Shown piece by piece: positions 34,557 to 46,726 of a stretch of 64,000 nt of DNA; position 1 is the first letter of the stretch; each line of letters opens with the position of its first letter. Source of the stretch: Arthrinium phaeospermum (Eukaryota > Ascomycota > Sordariomycetes > Amphisphaeriales > Apiosporaceae). The stretch is from positions 3,286,001 to 3,350,000 of the forward strand of contig QYRS01000003.1 of assembly GCA_006503535.1 (NCBI GenBank). The letters are read 5' to 3'. Under the pieces are notes generated by a model. The model made no database searches, was not told where the DNA came from, and saw nothing but the letters and a program-made list of their open reading frames with translations. The translations under genes were made by a program, and so were the position numbers.

Positions 34557-36270
34557 TCATTCGTCTTTATACAGCTCGAGCCCTTCGACCTCCATCTCGA
34601 AGGCTGCCGTGCCAATCGCCCCTAACGTAATGGTGTTCACGTCGCCCGCGTCGAGGGGCAGCCGTACGGGCACCGTATGATGGTGCCCCGCGCGGGAGTT
34701 GTACTCGGAGAGATTGACCGGGATCGCCTGGTCGTTGACCTTGATGTACGCCTCGCCCGCATCGGGGTCGTTGACCGTGTACCTTATTGATACCCACTCG
34801 TGAGAAGAAGTACCGTGACGGCCGGTCACGTTGCGGAATGTCACTTCGTCTCCCGTACGGAGACGGTGAACCAGGGTTTGCTGCTGTTTGGAGTCGTCGC
34901 TGGCAGCAGCAGCAGCAGGAGCAGCACAGTGGTGATCATCGCCAAAACACCGCTTCGTCGTCACCACCGCCCCCCTTCCTCCAGCCGCCTCAGCCTCCCC
35001 CGCCGCATACCGCCTCCGCGTCGCCGGGTACGACACCAACCCCGTAACGGGATCGACCTTCCACATCGCATGGTACTGCAACGTAACCTTCCTGCCCTTG
35101 GCATCGACCGCGACGGGCAACCAGACATAGTTCGAAGCCGCCGTCCCCTTGCTATCCCAAGCATCGCCCATGAAGATATACGTCGTGGCCTGGGACCCCG
35201 CCACCACGAACTCGTACGTGTTCTGCGAGCCGTATGTCTTCTCGGCCGGGGGCGCGATATCGGAGGGCCCCGTCCAGGGGCCCGCGAGGGAGGTGGCCCA
35301 GAAGGCTTGGTTCGCGTTGGCGCGGTAGCCTGTCTTGCCTGAGACGAGGAGGAAGTAGATGCCGTCGGACTCGAGGATGCCGGGGGCTTCGTAGGCGCCC
35401 TTGGCTATTGGGGTACGCAAGTAGGATTAGCAAGTGTGCACTTTGGCCTCAGGAACCTGTTGGGCGGAAAACGGTAGGATATACTCAGTGAACTGGCCAG
35501 GCTTCCAATAGAGCCGTCGCTGTTGATCTTGTTGATCTGTACTGTGTTGTGATCCGCGCTCGTCAGGAGATACCAAGCATCTCATCGCCACCAAGTCAGC
35601 TCCCAGTCCCATCGGATACTCGCCGCAGATGACGACTCACTCGAGGCCTTGTCAAAGAACATCCCAGTATCCGAGTACGAATACCTGTTCGGCGGCAGTA
35701 ACCCCTTGGCCTTCTGGCTATAGCCTCCGATGAACTGCGAAGAGGACAAGGACAGGACGTTCCGATCTTGTTGTCCGTACAGCTAAGTAGACACCAAGCA
35801 AGACGAATCTTCAGCCGCGCTGTCTCTATACAAAAAGAAGTCGCTGCTGAGAGACACAACTACTAACCCAAAACGATGAACCATTGGGACTCGCGAACTT
35901 GGGCCGCCACATGCCACTAACGGCAGGGGCTTGCTTTCCCAGATTCTCCCAGTTGACAAGATCGGTTGACTGGTACATCAGGGGAGTCTGGTCTGCGGAT
36001 CCCGACTCGTCAGTTCTCCGGGCGTTTTTCCTTTGTCTCTCGAGGAAGCACTCTTTCCTCCCCTAGCTTGGTCAAGGGAAAATGCTCACTATCACTGGCA
36101 CTGTAGCCAATCCAGTACCATGTCGAACCTCGCTGGACCACGCCGCCTCCGTGAGCGTCGATCTTCTGCCCTGCTGTATCATACCAAACAGCACCGGGAA
36201 CAATCCATGACGCACCCAAGACAGTACGGAATACGAAAGAGATATATAAAAGGAGTAGCGGCTTCCACAT
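34557..36270 (-). CDS. Secreted glycoside hydrolase family 43 enzyme with C-terminal CBM35-like domain
   Basis: Five exons: 36270-36090, 35992-35868, 35782-35641, 35580-35485 and 35404-34557. Introns are 97, 85, 60 and 80 nt, all GT...AG, giving 463 residues in one frame. A signal peptide is evident (MWKPLLLLYISFVFRTVLG then ASW). The five-bladed propeller shows IDAHGGGVVQRGSTWYWIGY, DLVNWENLG, MWRPKFASPNG, SYSDTGMFFD, KGAYEAPGI and NQAFWATSLAGPW. The final ~95 residues (from about TGDEVTFRNVTG to GLELYKDE) look like a carbohydrate-binding beta-sandwich of the CBM35 kind. The combination resembles exo-beta-1,3-galactanases acting on plant arabinogalactan side chains; the exact substrate is inferred, not proven. 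Confidence 0.88.
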
Positions 36271-36591
36271 TTTGCTGATGGATGGTGATGCAATTGCCAG
36301 TTTAACCCTTAGGTTACTGTATAGACTACTGTCCTCGTCGATGAGGAGAAGAAAGAAAAATGTTTTGGGGAAAACGCATTTACTCGTCGAACCATATCTG
36401 TAATTCCATGCTGGGCTGGCATCAGTAGCTAGTGTGCTCCGGCCAATACCTTCATTAGGCGGCAAAATTCCCAGAGCCATGCTCAGTTGAGGAGACGGCA
36501 TCGAGACTCCGAAGCGGGAGCGCTACCGCGGGGAACCATAAACTTCCGTCAATGCAACGCAAACTGATGTTACATTTCCTCTGTCGCCATC
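36271..36591. other. Short intergenic gap
   Basis: Promoter and leader of the GH43 gene and 3' flank of the DUF7918-like gene, both minus strand. No other feature seen. Confidence 0.65.
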
Positions 36592-37783
36592 TCAATCATC
36601 CGTCAGATCGACGAGATCAACCTCTTCTCCCGACTGCAATTTCGTTCTCTTAGATGGCCGCCGATGAGACTCATCCTGGGTTAGGTCGTAGTGTTCGCCA
36701 TGCTCTCGTTTGATTGGAGCACCGCCTTCACGCTTGACCTTGTTTCCCTTGAACATGATCAGTCAGTAACGAAAGCAGACTATACATAGTAAGGGCAATG
36801 GTACCTTAAGTTGTTCCAGTCGCTCTCTAGCCAGCCGGTCTCTTTCCGCGTCGGTCAAGGCTGCAAGTCTCGGCGAACGAGGAGGTGGAGTGCGCGGTAG
36901 GATCATCTCTCGCTTGAGTGCCTCTGTGTAGCCTGGTTAGGTCTGTAAGAAACGCACACGTGAGACCAACGAACCTCTTGACCTATAGATGAGTCGAAAG
37001 ACCGCAATGGGACCGTTGTCTTCGGGCAGCGCCTGGAAGTCTGAATACTTCGGAGCCCTATCGAGCCGCGTACCCCTTTCGAAGCTTCTCAAAGTCAGCT
37101 ATGAGGCACAATGAGATTTATCAGACGACTGCCGACTCACTTTGTTCCATGCGAGACGGCCTTTCCCTTCAGCGATTTCTCGCTTAGCTCAAACTTGTTG
37201 TTCTTGATGTTGCCTGGGCGACTTGCGATTTCGCCTCCGATGATGCCACGCAGGACTCGGACCTCGATGACGCCCAGCTTGGTCGCAATCTTCAGATCAT
37301 GCTTCACTCGTTCATGTTGAGCTTCATCCACTAGGAATCGCTAGTTAGTTGCACGCGCCCGGGCTATCTCGAGGCAGGCAGGTTTATCATACCTGTGGTG
37401 ACCGAAGCGAACTTGAAATTCCGCAGTTCCCACACATTGGTAGAGGGATTGATTTCTTCGCGGCCACGGATTATTGACTCCTCAGTCGATGGGAAGTACC
37501 CTATATTCAACATATTGGGGCTCCTGAAGAGTTTGCCTATAACCCAATGGCCATCGACGTAGACTTGTAGGGAAAGAGCATGGTCTCTGTAACCCCACTC
37601 ATACGCCCTGTTGACGCCCATACGGATGGCGAAGTTGGTGTCATCGATACACTCGATATACTTGGTGACGGTTGGTTGAGGTGCATCATCATCACCGGCA
37701 TCTGGGGCGGCGTACTCGGTGACATCTGCACCGTTGATCTGAACCGCGACATAGACGCCGGGAACGTCTTCGTTGATCGTCAT
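36592..37783 (-). CDS. DUF7918-like fungal protein with C-terminal SUMO-type motifs
   Basis: Five exons: 37783-37393, 37330-37141, 37087-36975, 36923-36805 and 36747-36592. Introns are 62, 53, 51 and 57 nt, giving 322 residues. The start MTINEDVPGVYVAVQ and the run YIECIDDTNFAIRMGV, HALSLQVYVDG, NVWELRNFKFASV and LGVIEVRVLRG follow the common fungal family I know as DUF7918, of unknown function. The last exon is short and charged. It holds two lysines in the sumoylation consensus (VKRE and IKRE), a basic RPSKRTK and an acidic hydrophobic end VDLVDLTDD that fits a SUMO-interacting motif. A nuclear role is inferred. The third intron acceptor (TTTGAG) was chosen because the nearer CATAG would bring a stop. 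Confidence 0.82.
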
Positions 37784-39408
37784 CTTCACGACGTTTGGCC
37801 CCAAGCTGCGTCAACCAGAGGCCACAAGGGATACTCGCAGAATAAAAACTTGGGTTAGGTTGGTATGAGATGAGGCTGAGCTTCCGGGCGAATGGGGCAA
37901 TCCGACGCAACAAAAAGGCAGATGATGAACGCCCAAAATAGATGTCCCACAATCGATGTCGAGTAAATGCCCGTTCAATGCCTCAGCATCGAATGAACAT
38001 CGTATCGACGACGGGTGGACAATAAAGAGTTCCCCGGCCGATAAGGTTCAGTTGCCTTTGCCTGTTATTTTAGCGGTAAGCAGCCTCTCAGGTTTGGAAG
38101 GCACGATGGGGAGCCTGGTTCGGTGAACCTGTACTTCAGCTGGTGACTCCAAAGCAGTTTCCCCCGTAGGTGCGACAGCAAACTTTCTCACAGTGTCCCT
38201 TGACTGAGCTGAGAGAATGATGCGATCGCATTGATCTGGAAACGGATGATTTATTTATTTGAGATGATTCGACGACAAGGGATGCGAAAATGGATACCTG
38301 AAGCCATGAAATGCTGCATTGGGATCAGATCAAATGTCTTCAATAATACTTAAAACTATCCAGCGCGGTAAAGGAGAGGTGTGGCGCACGGACCCACTAG
38401 GGACTTTAAGAAGACACGGGATGGCACGAGATCAGATGCATTCGATACAAGTTGCTATGTTACACTGGTTTTCATCTGCGAGGCTGACAAAATACTGCAT
38501 GCGCGATTGATGCTTTTCGAAGCTGTATGCCCAGCAAGGTACATGCGCAAGTAAATTACTGTGTACTTACCTAGCGTGCGAGTCTGGAAGAGATGAGGTT
38601 GGAACGAACGATATACTGCCAGCAACTGATATGTCGAACAGTCACCGCTCCCTAAGCGATGGTGCTCATGAGCGTAAGGCAGGTAGACACCATCGCAATA
38701 AGGCTCCTATGCACCCATGGCACTGTGCTCTGGTCATTTGCGGCTCTGAACACACCACTCCGGTAAGCATATACCACCCAGCTGTGTGCCAGATATGGTT
38801 ATCAACAATCCACCTGATACAAAGGAAGGCAGCCCATGTACAGAGGGCAGTAGAAAGGTCTCAAAACACACATATTGACGCCTGGACTTTTGCTTGTTAC
38901 TGTTATTTGTGGCGAACCAGAGGTGTATATGGCGTGAAGGGAGGCCATTAACATCGACCCCAAATGACGTAAAACATAGTTTGATCTTGTGCAGTCACCA
39001 ACGAGCCAGCAGTCGATTGACGATGGTACCAGTACAAGCCTCGCACCTCTCTTGGGAGTCACGCTGGTCGATTGAGTTTGTTCGTGTTGGTTCGTCGGCC
39101 CTTTCCCCTCAAATTGTCTCGAAATGGAGCAGAATGCTCCCGGCACGACTTATCTAAGGGCTTTTGCAGGCCTTTTCGCGACTCCTCCATAGCATGTCAT
39201 AGGCAATCAGAAAATCATCAGCCTGACCGCCGGGGCCGGTAGCGGCATTGCCTATGGCACTTCCCTAGTATCGTTCAAGCTTCTTGATTTGCGCAGTTCA
39301 GGCTTCGAAGAGTCGGCAGCGGGCACCAGCGAGTATTGCGGCATAGCCCCCGAGATAGCTCAGATATCTCACCCGGCGTACAAGACTCTAAATTGCGGTT
39401 GATGCAAT
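37784..39408. other. Intergenic, no gene seen
   Basis: Promoter of the DUF7918-like gene and 3' flank of the cyclophilin gene. ORFs of up to 114 codons occur, all without coding character. Confidence 0.55.
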
Positions 39409-39964
39409 TTACGCCAGAGGGTTGGCGTGGACCGTGACTTTCTCAATGAAGGCCTTCTCCTTGGGCCGGTTCTTCTTGTCGACCTCTAGGGCTTCCAGTT
39501 TGGAGAGGGTCACGAGACTGTCATCGCCAATGAGCTTCCCAAACACCGTGTTCAACCCGTCCAGATGAGGAGCCTTGTCGAGCAAGACGAAGAACTGGGA
39601 TCCGTTGGTGGCCGGGCCCTTGTTCGCCATGGACACCATACCACGGGCGTTGTGCTTCAGGGTCGGCCGGATCTCATCCTCAAAGGGAGCACCCCAGATG
39701 CTCTGGCCGGCCTTGGGGTTCTCCGGGGTCGGGTTGCCAGGACCGCCGGTCTGGATCATGAAGCTTGGGATCAGCCGGTGGAACGGGGACTGATCATAGT
39801 ATCCCGATGCGCAGAGCGCCAAGAAGTTCTGTCTCGTCGTCAGTAGGGCGGGCGGTGTTTGTGGCTGGCCTCTCCTGTAGACTTACCTCGGCAGTTTTGG
39901 GGACACTTTCGCAGAAAACCTCGATTTTCAGGTCACCGAAGTTGGTATGTAACGTGACCGACAT
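39409..39964 (-). CDS. cyp10: Peptidyl-prolyl cis-trans isomerase, PPIL3-type cyclophilin
   Basis: Exons 39964-39887 and 39828-39409, with a 58-nt intron (GTAAGT donor, GACAG acceptor), give 165 residues, the size of human PPIL3. The start MSVTLHTNFGDLKIEVFCE and the end VTVHANPLA are typical of this subfamily, which associates with spliceosomes in animals. Catalytic residues are present: Arg44, Phe49 and Gln52 in FHRLIPSFMIQTG, plus MANKGPATNGSQFF. The cyclosporin-contact Trp of cyclophilin A is His here (PHLDG), so drug sensitivity is probably low. It is a nuclear folding or isomerisation factor by family. Confidence 0.94.
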
Positions 39965-42900
39965 GATGGTGTGGGAACTCTGTAGCGAGATAGGAGGCGG
40001 GATTTCTCGGGCGTTGGTGACTGACTTGGGTGAATGTTTTGCTGAGCTAATGTGTGTAAGATTTGACCAAAGCTTCCAAAGACTCCAGTCACCAACCACC
40101 AACCACCAACGTATGCCAATTCACAGGCCCCTTCCTTGGCGAGTTAAATCAATGGACCCCCGCCAAACAAAGCTAGGTCGGACACTGGAGTACATACGGG
40201 CCCCATTCCGCACATCAATTCCAACTCCACTCTATACTTCATCAATCATACCTTACAACCGGTAGCAGACACGAAGGCGGCAGGCACAGGGCAATTAGGG
40301 ACTGCTTTGTTGTGGGATGTCTCTCTTGGACACCCATGCAAGGCAAGTGGGGATACTGTGTATGTGTAGTGGTATAGTCAACAGCTGAAGTAAAGTTTGA
40401 AATGTCATATTCGATTTCTCCCCTTTTAAGAGGCTCAGCTTGAGTTGGCACTGGAGCCTCTGGAAATTGAGCAATACGTTTTGTTGTTCATCATTCCAAC
40501 ATGTCATATGCGGTTACGAGAACGAAGACTGTATTACATGGATTGGGTAGAAACATCTGTAGCATCGAGCAGGCCTGGAGGTTGGTTCCTTATGAGGAGT
40601 GTATACCTACTCTTGCAACCTGATGTGGGGCATCTAGCTTCCACAAAGCAGATTCGAACGAACAAGTAGACCGCCTCTATCAATCCGACAACTGATGATG
40701 TGTATCTGGGCGACAGGTTGCCTCTCATCCACACGGAAGCTGAATTGGGGATGTGAACCCGTGACAGCTCTGATGGTTACGCAGCTAACGCCATCACTCA
40801 CGTTATCCAAAGTCTTCTTTGGAGAAACCACCCCACATTGCCAGCTGCTTCCAGTCCTTCCGCCCACCCCAAAAGTCCTAGATTTCGGCTCGGTAGTACT
40901 TCACACGCACATAGGTTAGCTTGGCAGATCAACAGGAACGTGTGGGCGCATCGCTACGAGGGCCCAGTTGGTCGCACAGCTGATCGGAGATGGACGAATG
41001 ATTCCTGCCATGCCAGCCCATCCATCCGCGACGTTCTGCTGGGCTTCTAGGTATTGCTCCGTGTCCGAAAATCAAAGGAAACTGGGCCAGAAGAAGAGTC
41101 CGAGTTTCGGCAGGAAGGTATATCATAGGTAAGGACAACCGTAGAGCAACCCCCGAGTTGAATACCCCACGTGTGTGTATCCATCATAAGCGTGTGCATT
41201 TGTGTGTGTGTGTGTGTGTGTGTTGCTTAATTCCGAGCTGCCAAACCACCGCTTCGGTGCGCGAACTCCTCCTCTCACATTCGCTGCTCTGGGGCAAGAT
41301 CAACCTTTAGTCACAGTCATATCGGGCATTTTACCATTTAGGATTATACATAAGGGATCTGCCCCCCTACCTCCTCTCGTTATGGCTCTTATTATATCTG
41401 CTTCCACCATCACACAGTATGAAGTGCAACAAATTGCTTTTTCCCATTCGACGTAATTTGGAAACTTCGCAGGCGTTTCCCTTTAGCGGTCACCATGGAG
41501 ACGTGGGCTGCGTCAGTGGAAGTAGGGACGGACTGCCTTGCATAAGGTGGTGTTGGGGGAGCGCGGCTGATCTTAGCTAGGTTGCGTTAAAGGGCTTCTG
41601 CGTGAAGCTATTAGTCGATGTCACAGGGAAACCTGACCAAGCAGGAGCCCTCCACCGCAACGAATAAAGCACGCAAATATATACATCAGACCAACTGCTA
41701 AGGTGAACACTGAGTAGACTGATCAGGATCGGGCACCCAATGGGGTGGATTGGCAGTGTTGAAACTGTTCAGTCCACAACTGCACTAACAGCCATTTGAT
41801 CGCTCATCCGTCCATTCACAGGCATCTAGTAGTAGACGCCCAAGGTTACATGCTTACTTTTCTTAGTTGAGTACCGAGCTCGTTGGAAAGTGACTGACTA
41901 GCCTACCACCTTCTGTACCTGAGAAACGGCTGGATGTTTGTTTTGTTGTCAGCATGAAAGACAATGGGCGAGAGAGAAAGGAGACAGAGAGCCCTTGCCT
42001 GGCATTACCCAGCAAGTTCTGCACAAGATGAAGAAAGAGATGGACGCTGGGCTAGCTTTATCCTAGTAAGGAAGTATTCGCTATTTCCCACTTATTGCTA
42101 GGTGGTTGTAACACCAATGCCGGTTTTTTGTATTCAAGAGGTTGCAATGCAAGCCAACAGCAAAGGCAAAGGTCGCATCCAACCAATCCTGCTGTTTGCT
42201 TCTGCCTCCATATGCATAGCCAGCCAGTGAGTGACGAAAAGACAAGTGAGTGACGAAGCCGAAGGTTCGGATACGACAGCTTTTTTTGCTGCGCTGCGTT
42301 AGGTACTGCGTCCTTGGAGTACTGCTGCGTACACAGCTGTAGTGGGCCCTTTTCAGTGGTTAGTTCAAATACTCAACCCATCAGCATGGATGGGATGGGC
42401 TGTGTACATCGCCTGCGTACTTACCTAAAAGTAGGTCGGTCGGTCAATAACATCCGTACATACATCCATCCTTGGGGGCCCATCCTCTCTTTCTTTACCT
42501 TCCCCGGCGGCTGCAACATAGAAATAACACAAAGACAACGTGCACAAGAGGATCCTTTCAGGCCGAATCGAATTCATCTGGCTCTAACGAGTCCCCGGCG
42601 ACAAACAAACAGACAAACAAGGCCGATTTAGATGACCCAGTGGAAATTGTTCCTGGAAGGAAGTCTGAGCCTGGGTGTACCCTTGCGATTGACAGCACGG
42701 AGCCTAGGCTGGCCTTTAGACTGGGAGCAGCCCCTCCAAAGCATAGCTGACCAGCATCATCATCAATACTCTATTGCACCTGAGGAGACCGCCCAAAACA
42801 CAACTCCATCTTTGGTTTACGGCCCGCGCCCACGACTCCCCATCCGTCGCCGAACCAACCCCCAACGCCTCTCCCCCCGACAGCGCCTGCAAGGGCGGAC

Positions 42901-43033
42901 GAGGAGGAGAATACATGCCACCTCTCCGACCTAGGTTTCGATCCAGTGCTCGACCTGTTCGCGGCTGCTGCATTCGTCGCCCGGCATCAGCAACTCCCCC
43001 AGTGCCCGGCGTCAGCCTTGAGCGACGGCAATA
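39965..43033. other. 3.1-kb intergenic region between divergent genes
   Basis: No supported gene. It contains a (TG)n tract at 41201-41222 and many short CT- and AG-rich runs. A tRNA-like stretch near 40735-40815 was examined and not accepted. Confidence 0.5.
41201..41222. repeat. (TG)11 microsatellite
   Basis: Eleven TG dinucleotides in tandem, preceded by shorter GTGTGT runs from 41171. Confidence 0.9.
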
Positions 43034-44530
43034 ATGACGGACCGGATACCCGCCTTCGTACGGGTTTCTGGCCCCCCGAATAGCAGTTTCCTCGTCGGCT
43101 ATCCTGGAATATCCGCGACACTGGTAGGTTCACCTTGATTTCCTGCTGAGGATCGAGTGGCTGGGTACTTGTCGGGCTGTTCAGCCCTTCCCTCGCTGCC
43201 TTGGGATTTCCGTAGCGCACCCACAGCACGCGGGGTTCGCAGCCCGTGAAACTCAAATGTCCGACGACGGCATTGCGAGATCCCCCAGCATTGAGTCGCT
43301 GGCTTGCCGTTACCATTAGAAATTTTATTGTTGACTTTTATAACTAGCCGCGCATTGAAGGAAAGGTTGAGATCCGGCCTGCTGCTGGCTACTCGGCGCC
43401 TGTTGCTATATCCCTAGTTCGAATATGCCTTCAACGCAGAGAAACGATTCATCCCGCCGCCGAAAATGTTGCGAAGCGCCATTTAGGGACTCCGCGACGA
43501 GACACGACCGATGTCGTAGGGAAAGAACTCCTGCTGTTCCGTTGCGCGTCGGGGAAGGAGGCCGAGAACGTCATCGCGATGGACCTGCCCTTTGTGTTAT
43601 TCATACCATTTGGACGAGGAGGCGAAGAAACGAATAGAAGGATACCGCCAGCGTCGATGCAGCTTCCCAATAGAGTGCTGGAAACGTATTACGAGTTGGT
43701 GGTCACCGTCCAGCAAGGCCAGAGCATACAGAACAAATACGCGTTCCCCGTGCCGCTGCAGAGATATGATACTCTGTCGACTTTCGGAATGTACAACCGG
43801 CCCGAGACGAAGATTGCGACAGTCGACAACGTCGTCACTCTTGGCATCTCCCTACCCAGATGGAGTTATGGCCCAATGGATCCTATCACCGTCTACATCA
43901 AACTTGCGCCAAACCTCGACTGGATGGCAAAGGCGCGCAAAGTAACGGTACAGAAGCTTACACTCGCCATCGAGGAGGAGATAACGTTCAATCCCGAGGG
44001 CGACGAGCCGCAAAAGAAGATCAATAGGTTACAGAAGCACGTGCAGGCAGTGGGCACCAAACTTCCAGAGGCCGGATACGTCACCAACATGGGTCTCATC
44101 TTTCCTCATAAGGATCTTAGGGACTCGCAGGGCATTATACGTCGAGGCCAGCCGGCATTCCCTAATTACGAAGTATCCTCATTCACCACTACATCAACCC
44201 TTTACAAAATCGAATTCTTCCTCACAATCAAAGTAAGTATCGATAAGACACCATTTGCCTCCATCGAATGCTCACCTCGCATCACAGGCCCATCTGACTT
44301 CGGCTCGGGATATCACATTGCGCCAGCCTATTGTTATCTGCCCGATGGATCATCAGGCTTGTAAGGAGGAAATGGACGCCATCGAGCAATCGGCTAAAGA
44401 AGCCTCCTTTGTCGATCAAAATAACCCCATGCTACCTGCGCCGACAATCATATTGGCAAACGACCACAATGCGCTCAGAACACTCGGGCTTTGCATGGTT
44501 GGCGGCCAAAAGAAACCGCTGATCGACTGA
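43034..44530 (+). CDS. LDB19/arrestin-like protein
   Basis: Exons 43034-43123, 43348-44232 and 44288-44530, with introns of 224 and 55 nt, give 405 residues. The start MTDRIPAFVRVSG and NSSFLVGYPGISATL join across the first intron to PRIEGKVEIRP, the opening of fungal LDB19/Art1-type alpha-arrestins. An arrestin beta-sandwich follows: VAISLVRICLQRRET, KELLLFRCASG, DLPFVLFIPFG, RVLETYYELVVTVQ, VYIKLAPN and YKIEFFLTIK, and exon 3 adds AHLTSARDITLRQPIVICP. Such proteins recruit ubiquitin ligases to plasma-membrane transporters for endocytosis. No PPxY motif is visible, which is unusual for that role. The protein lacks an ATG-started long frame in exon 2 until 43579, so the first exon is essential to the model. 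Confidence 0.85.
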
Positions 44531-46006
44531 GCGGAGTATTCAGTACTGAAATAACGACACGCTGCAAGTGCCTACAACGCGAGTTGATGGCGTGCCGACA
44601 ATGCTTCCGGGCCTATATACTGCGACTGCTAGTATATCGAATTGACATTGCGTCATCCGACACGCACACCGACGCAGCTGGTTTTGACTTTGATTAAACA
44701 CAGTTGCCAGTTTTGACTCTGAATACAGTTTAGTGGCGGCTTATTGCTGTTCACCTGGGAGTCTGAGCCACCTGTCACTGCTCTGGTCTCCCGAGCAATG
44801 GGAACGAAATGAGGGGCATTACCAAATGTACCCGACAAACTACTATCCGTCGAGCCACCAGAGTTGAAAGCAGTCAACTGGAATATATGGAGCGAGGCGA
44901 TGTCTTGGATGGGGCCTAGTTTTGAGGTTGGCAATTGATGCTTCTCCCACCGGACTAGCACGTTTTGGCCAGGAAACCGTAGGCATCCCACAAAAGAGAA
45001 GCCGCCAGCATTCAAAAAGCGGATTGGGCCAGCGAGCCACCAAGTGGGACATGCCTTGGTGAGGTACGAACGAGCATACGGAATTACGACTGGCGTTTCT
45101 GGAATGAAACTCGAATCGGACGGCCTGGGGCCAAAGGGGGAAACGGCGTCACGAGATCTGACATTACGGCAAGCACTTTCTGAAATGGGAGGATACCCAA
45201 ACCGCTCGGTGCTATGCGGCGTTTTATAGGGACTGTTTCTTCTTCTTCTTTAATTTCTTTCCCAAAGATATGGACATGGACAGGGTCGACGGTTGTCGAG
45301 ACAAGGAGCAGCGAGGAAGGAGTTGCTGAAAGCCGAGAGGGCCTGAACTCGGACCTGGACCAGCCTTTTTATCTTCTGCGGTACTTTGGACGTTAAATGG
45401 CGACGCTCCCCCTCAGCCGCGCATTTGTGAGGGAGGCGGCTCGAGTTTCCCCGGCTAATTTTCCGGACCAGGGGGACTGCATCATATTTGCGACGATGAA
45501 GAGGTTTTCTACCGCGGACTTGAGAACTGGGCCTTGGAGCGGGGTGCTACTGAGACGCCCGGGCTGGATTTGTAGGACAACGATCTCGAGTGTATATATA
45601 TGCAAATAGTGTGCTTCACCAATGTGTGGTGAAACGCCTGCTCGCGCAGCAGGCAGAGGGTGAAATCAAAGGCCATTCTGAGATACTGCTGCTGTATAGG
45701 TGTGCTGGCATCATGAATGCTACCTCCCCGCCCCTGCTCCCCCAAGATTGTCCACACGTTGGCATTTGCCGAAACTTATCGGGCTAGCCACTGTTGGAAA
45801 CTTCATCTACTGGAATGTCTTCGAGCAAGCACTAGACACTTTGTTGCATGGTTGGTGCCATGCCGGATTAGATACTTGAAACCTCAATGATCTTGTTTCT
45901 TACAACCCATCTCTTGGGCAAGTACTACCCAGAAGCCGCAACGTGGTCATGGCCAGTAGTATTTCAACAAAATAAACTTATGGGTGATTCGAGAGCGGTG
46001 ATGGGC
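44531..46006. other. Intergenic, no gene seen
   Basis: 3' flank of the arrestin gene and DNA up to the tRNA. No supported ORF. Confidence 0.55.
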
Positions 46007-46011
46007 AAAAA
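46007..46011 (-). terminator. Pol III terminator (T5)
   Basis: A run of five T on the minus strand begins about 10 bases after the tRNA 3' end, as RNA polymerase III needs. Confidence 0.65.
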
Positions 46012-46020
46012 GATATTGAC

Positions 46021-46182
46021 TGACAAGAGTGGGAGTCGAACCCACGCGGTTACCCACTGCGGAAAGTTAATGGTTGTCTGGAAGACAGACCTAACTGTTA
46101 TGGGATTAGAATCCTGATCAAAGACGGATCATGGTAAAGCGGTAATACTTACACAGCGCCTTAACCACTCGGCCATCTTGCC
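46021..46182 (-). tRNA. Intron-containing tRNA, Leu/Ser-type (long variable arm); anticodon uncertain
   Basis: The acceptor stem pairs GGCAAGA with TCTTGTC, with discriminator A. The A box TGGCCGAGTGG and the B box GGTTCGACTCC with T stem GTGGG/CCCAC are both canonical. The two halves are separated by about 85 extra bases where an anticodon-loop intron belongs. The D arm matches type II tRNAs, and discriminator A favours Leu over Ser. Pairing GCTGT with GCAGT puts AAG (Leu) after U33, but position 37 is then T, which is unusual. The alternative CTGTG/CGCAG stem removes U33. Amino-acid identity is therefore tentative. Confidence 0.72.
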
Positions 46183-46726
46183 TACGTATTTCGTTATCTA
46201 ATTGGCCCTAATTTGGGGATATGAAGTCTGGAAATGTGGCCCTCTACACCTATTATTCAAGAATATTCATACATTCGAAATCAAGTGATTTGTCTTATTT
46301 TGTCGCTTTACTTCCTTTTTTTTTCACTTAGTTACGACGTGGCTCAATGCCCGTTTAGTTTGAATTTTTTCGTACACACTGGAATAGTAGTTTGCCGAGG
46401 AATGTGGGTGTAGGCTTGCTGCGCTGCCAAATATCAATTGACAATATATACACTTGCAGTACGCGATGGAGGGGAACTGGAAGAGGCACAGTACGGCCTC
46501 AGATGTTGTAGTGGGGCGATTCTTATCTCCAGTAGCGCCGATTCCTTCAGACTGCCATCAAGATCAGCTTTTTATTTTGAGCTTCATTTGAACTTGGTCT
46601 TTCCGGTCAGTCCCCTACTAATGCCAGTTATTTCGGCTAATATATTCCGATATCACCTATATTGAGCCTTTTAGTTGAGTTAAGTCTGAGCCGGAGACGA
46701 AGTCAGCTACCGTGCCTGTTGCAACC
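46183..46726. other. Intergenic, divergent tRNA and SEN54 promoters
   Basis: AT-rich just upstream of the tRNA. No ORF or other RNA gene recognised. Confidence 0.6.

Noticed and set aside
40735..40815. tRNA-like minus-strand stretch with TGGCGTTAGCTG and GGGTTCACATCCC
   Set aside because: The acceptor ends do not pair, the anticodon stem is poor and no T-run terminator follows closely. At best it is a degraded tRNA or tRNA-derived repeat.
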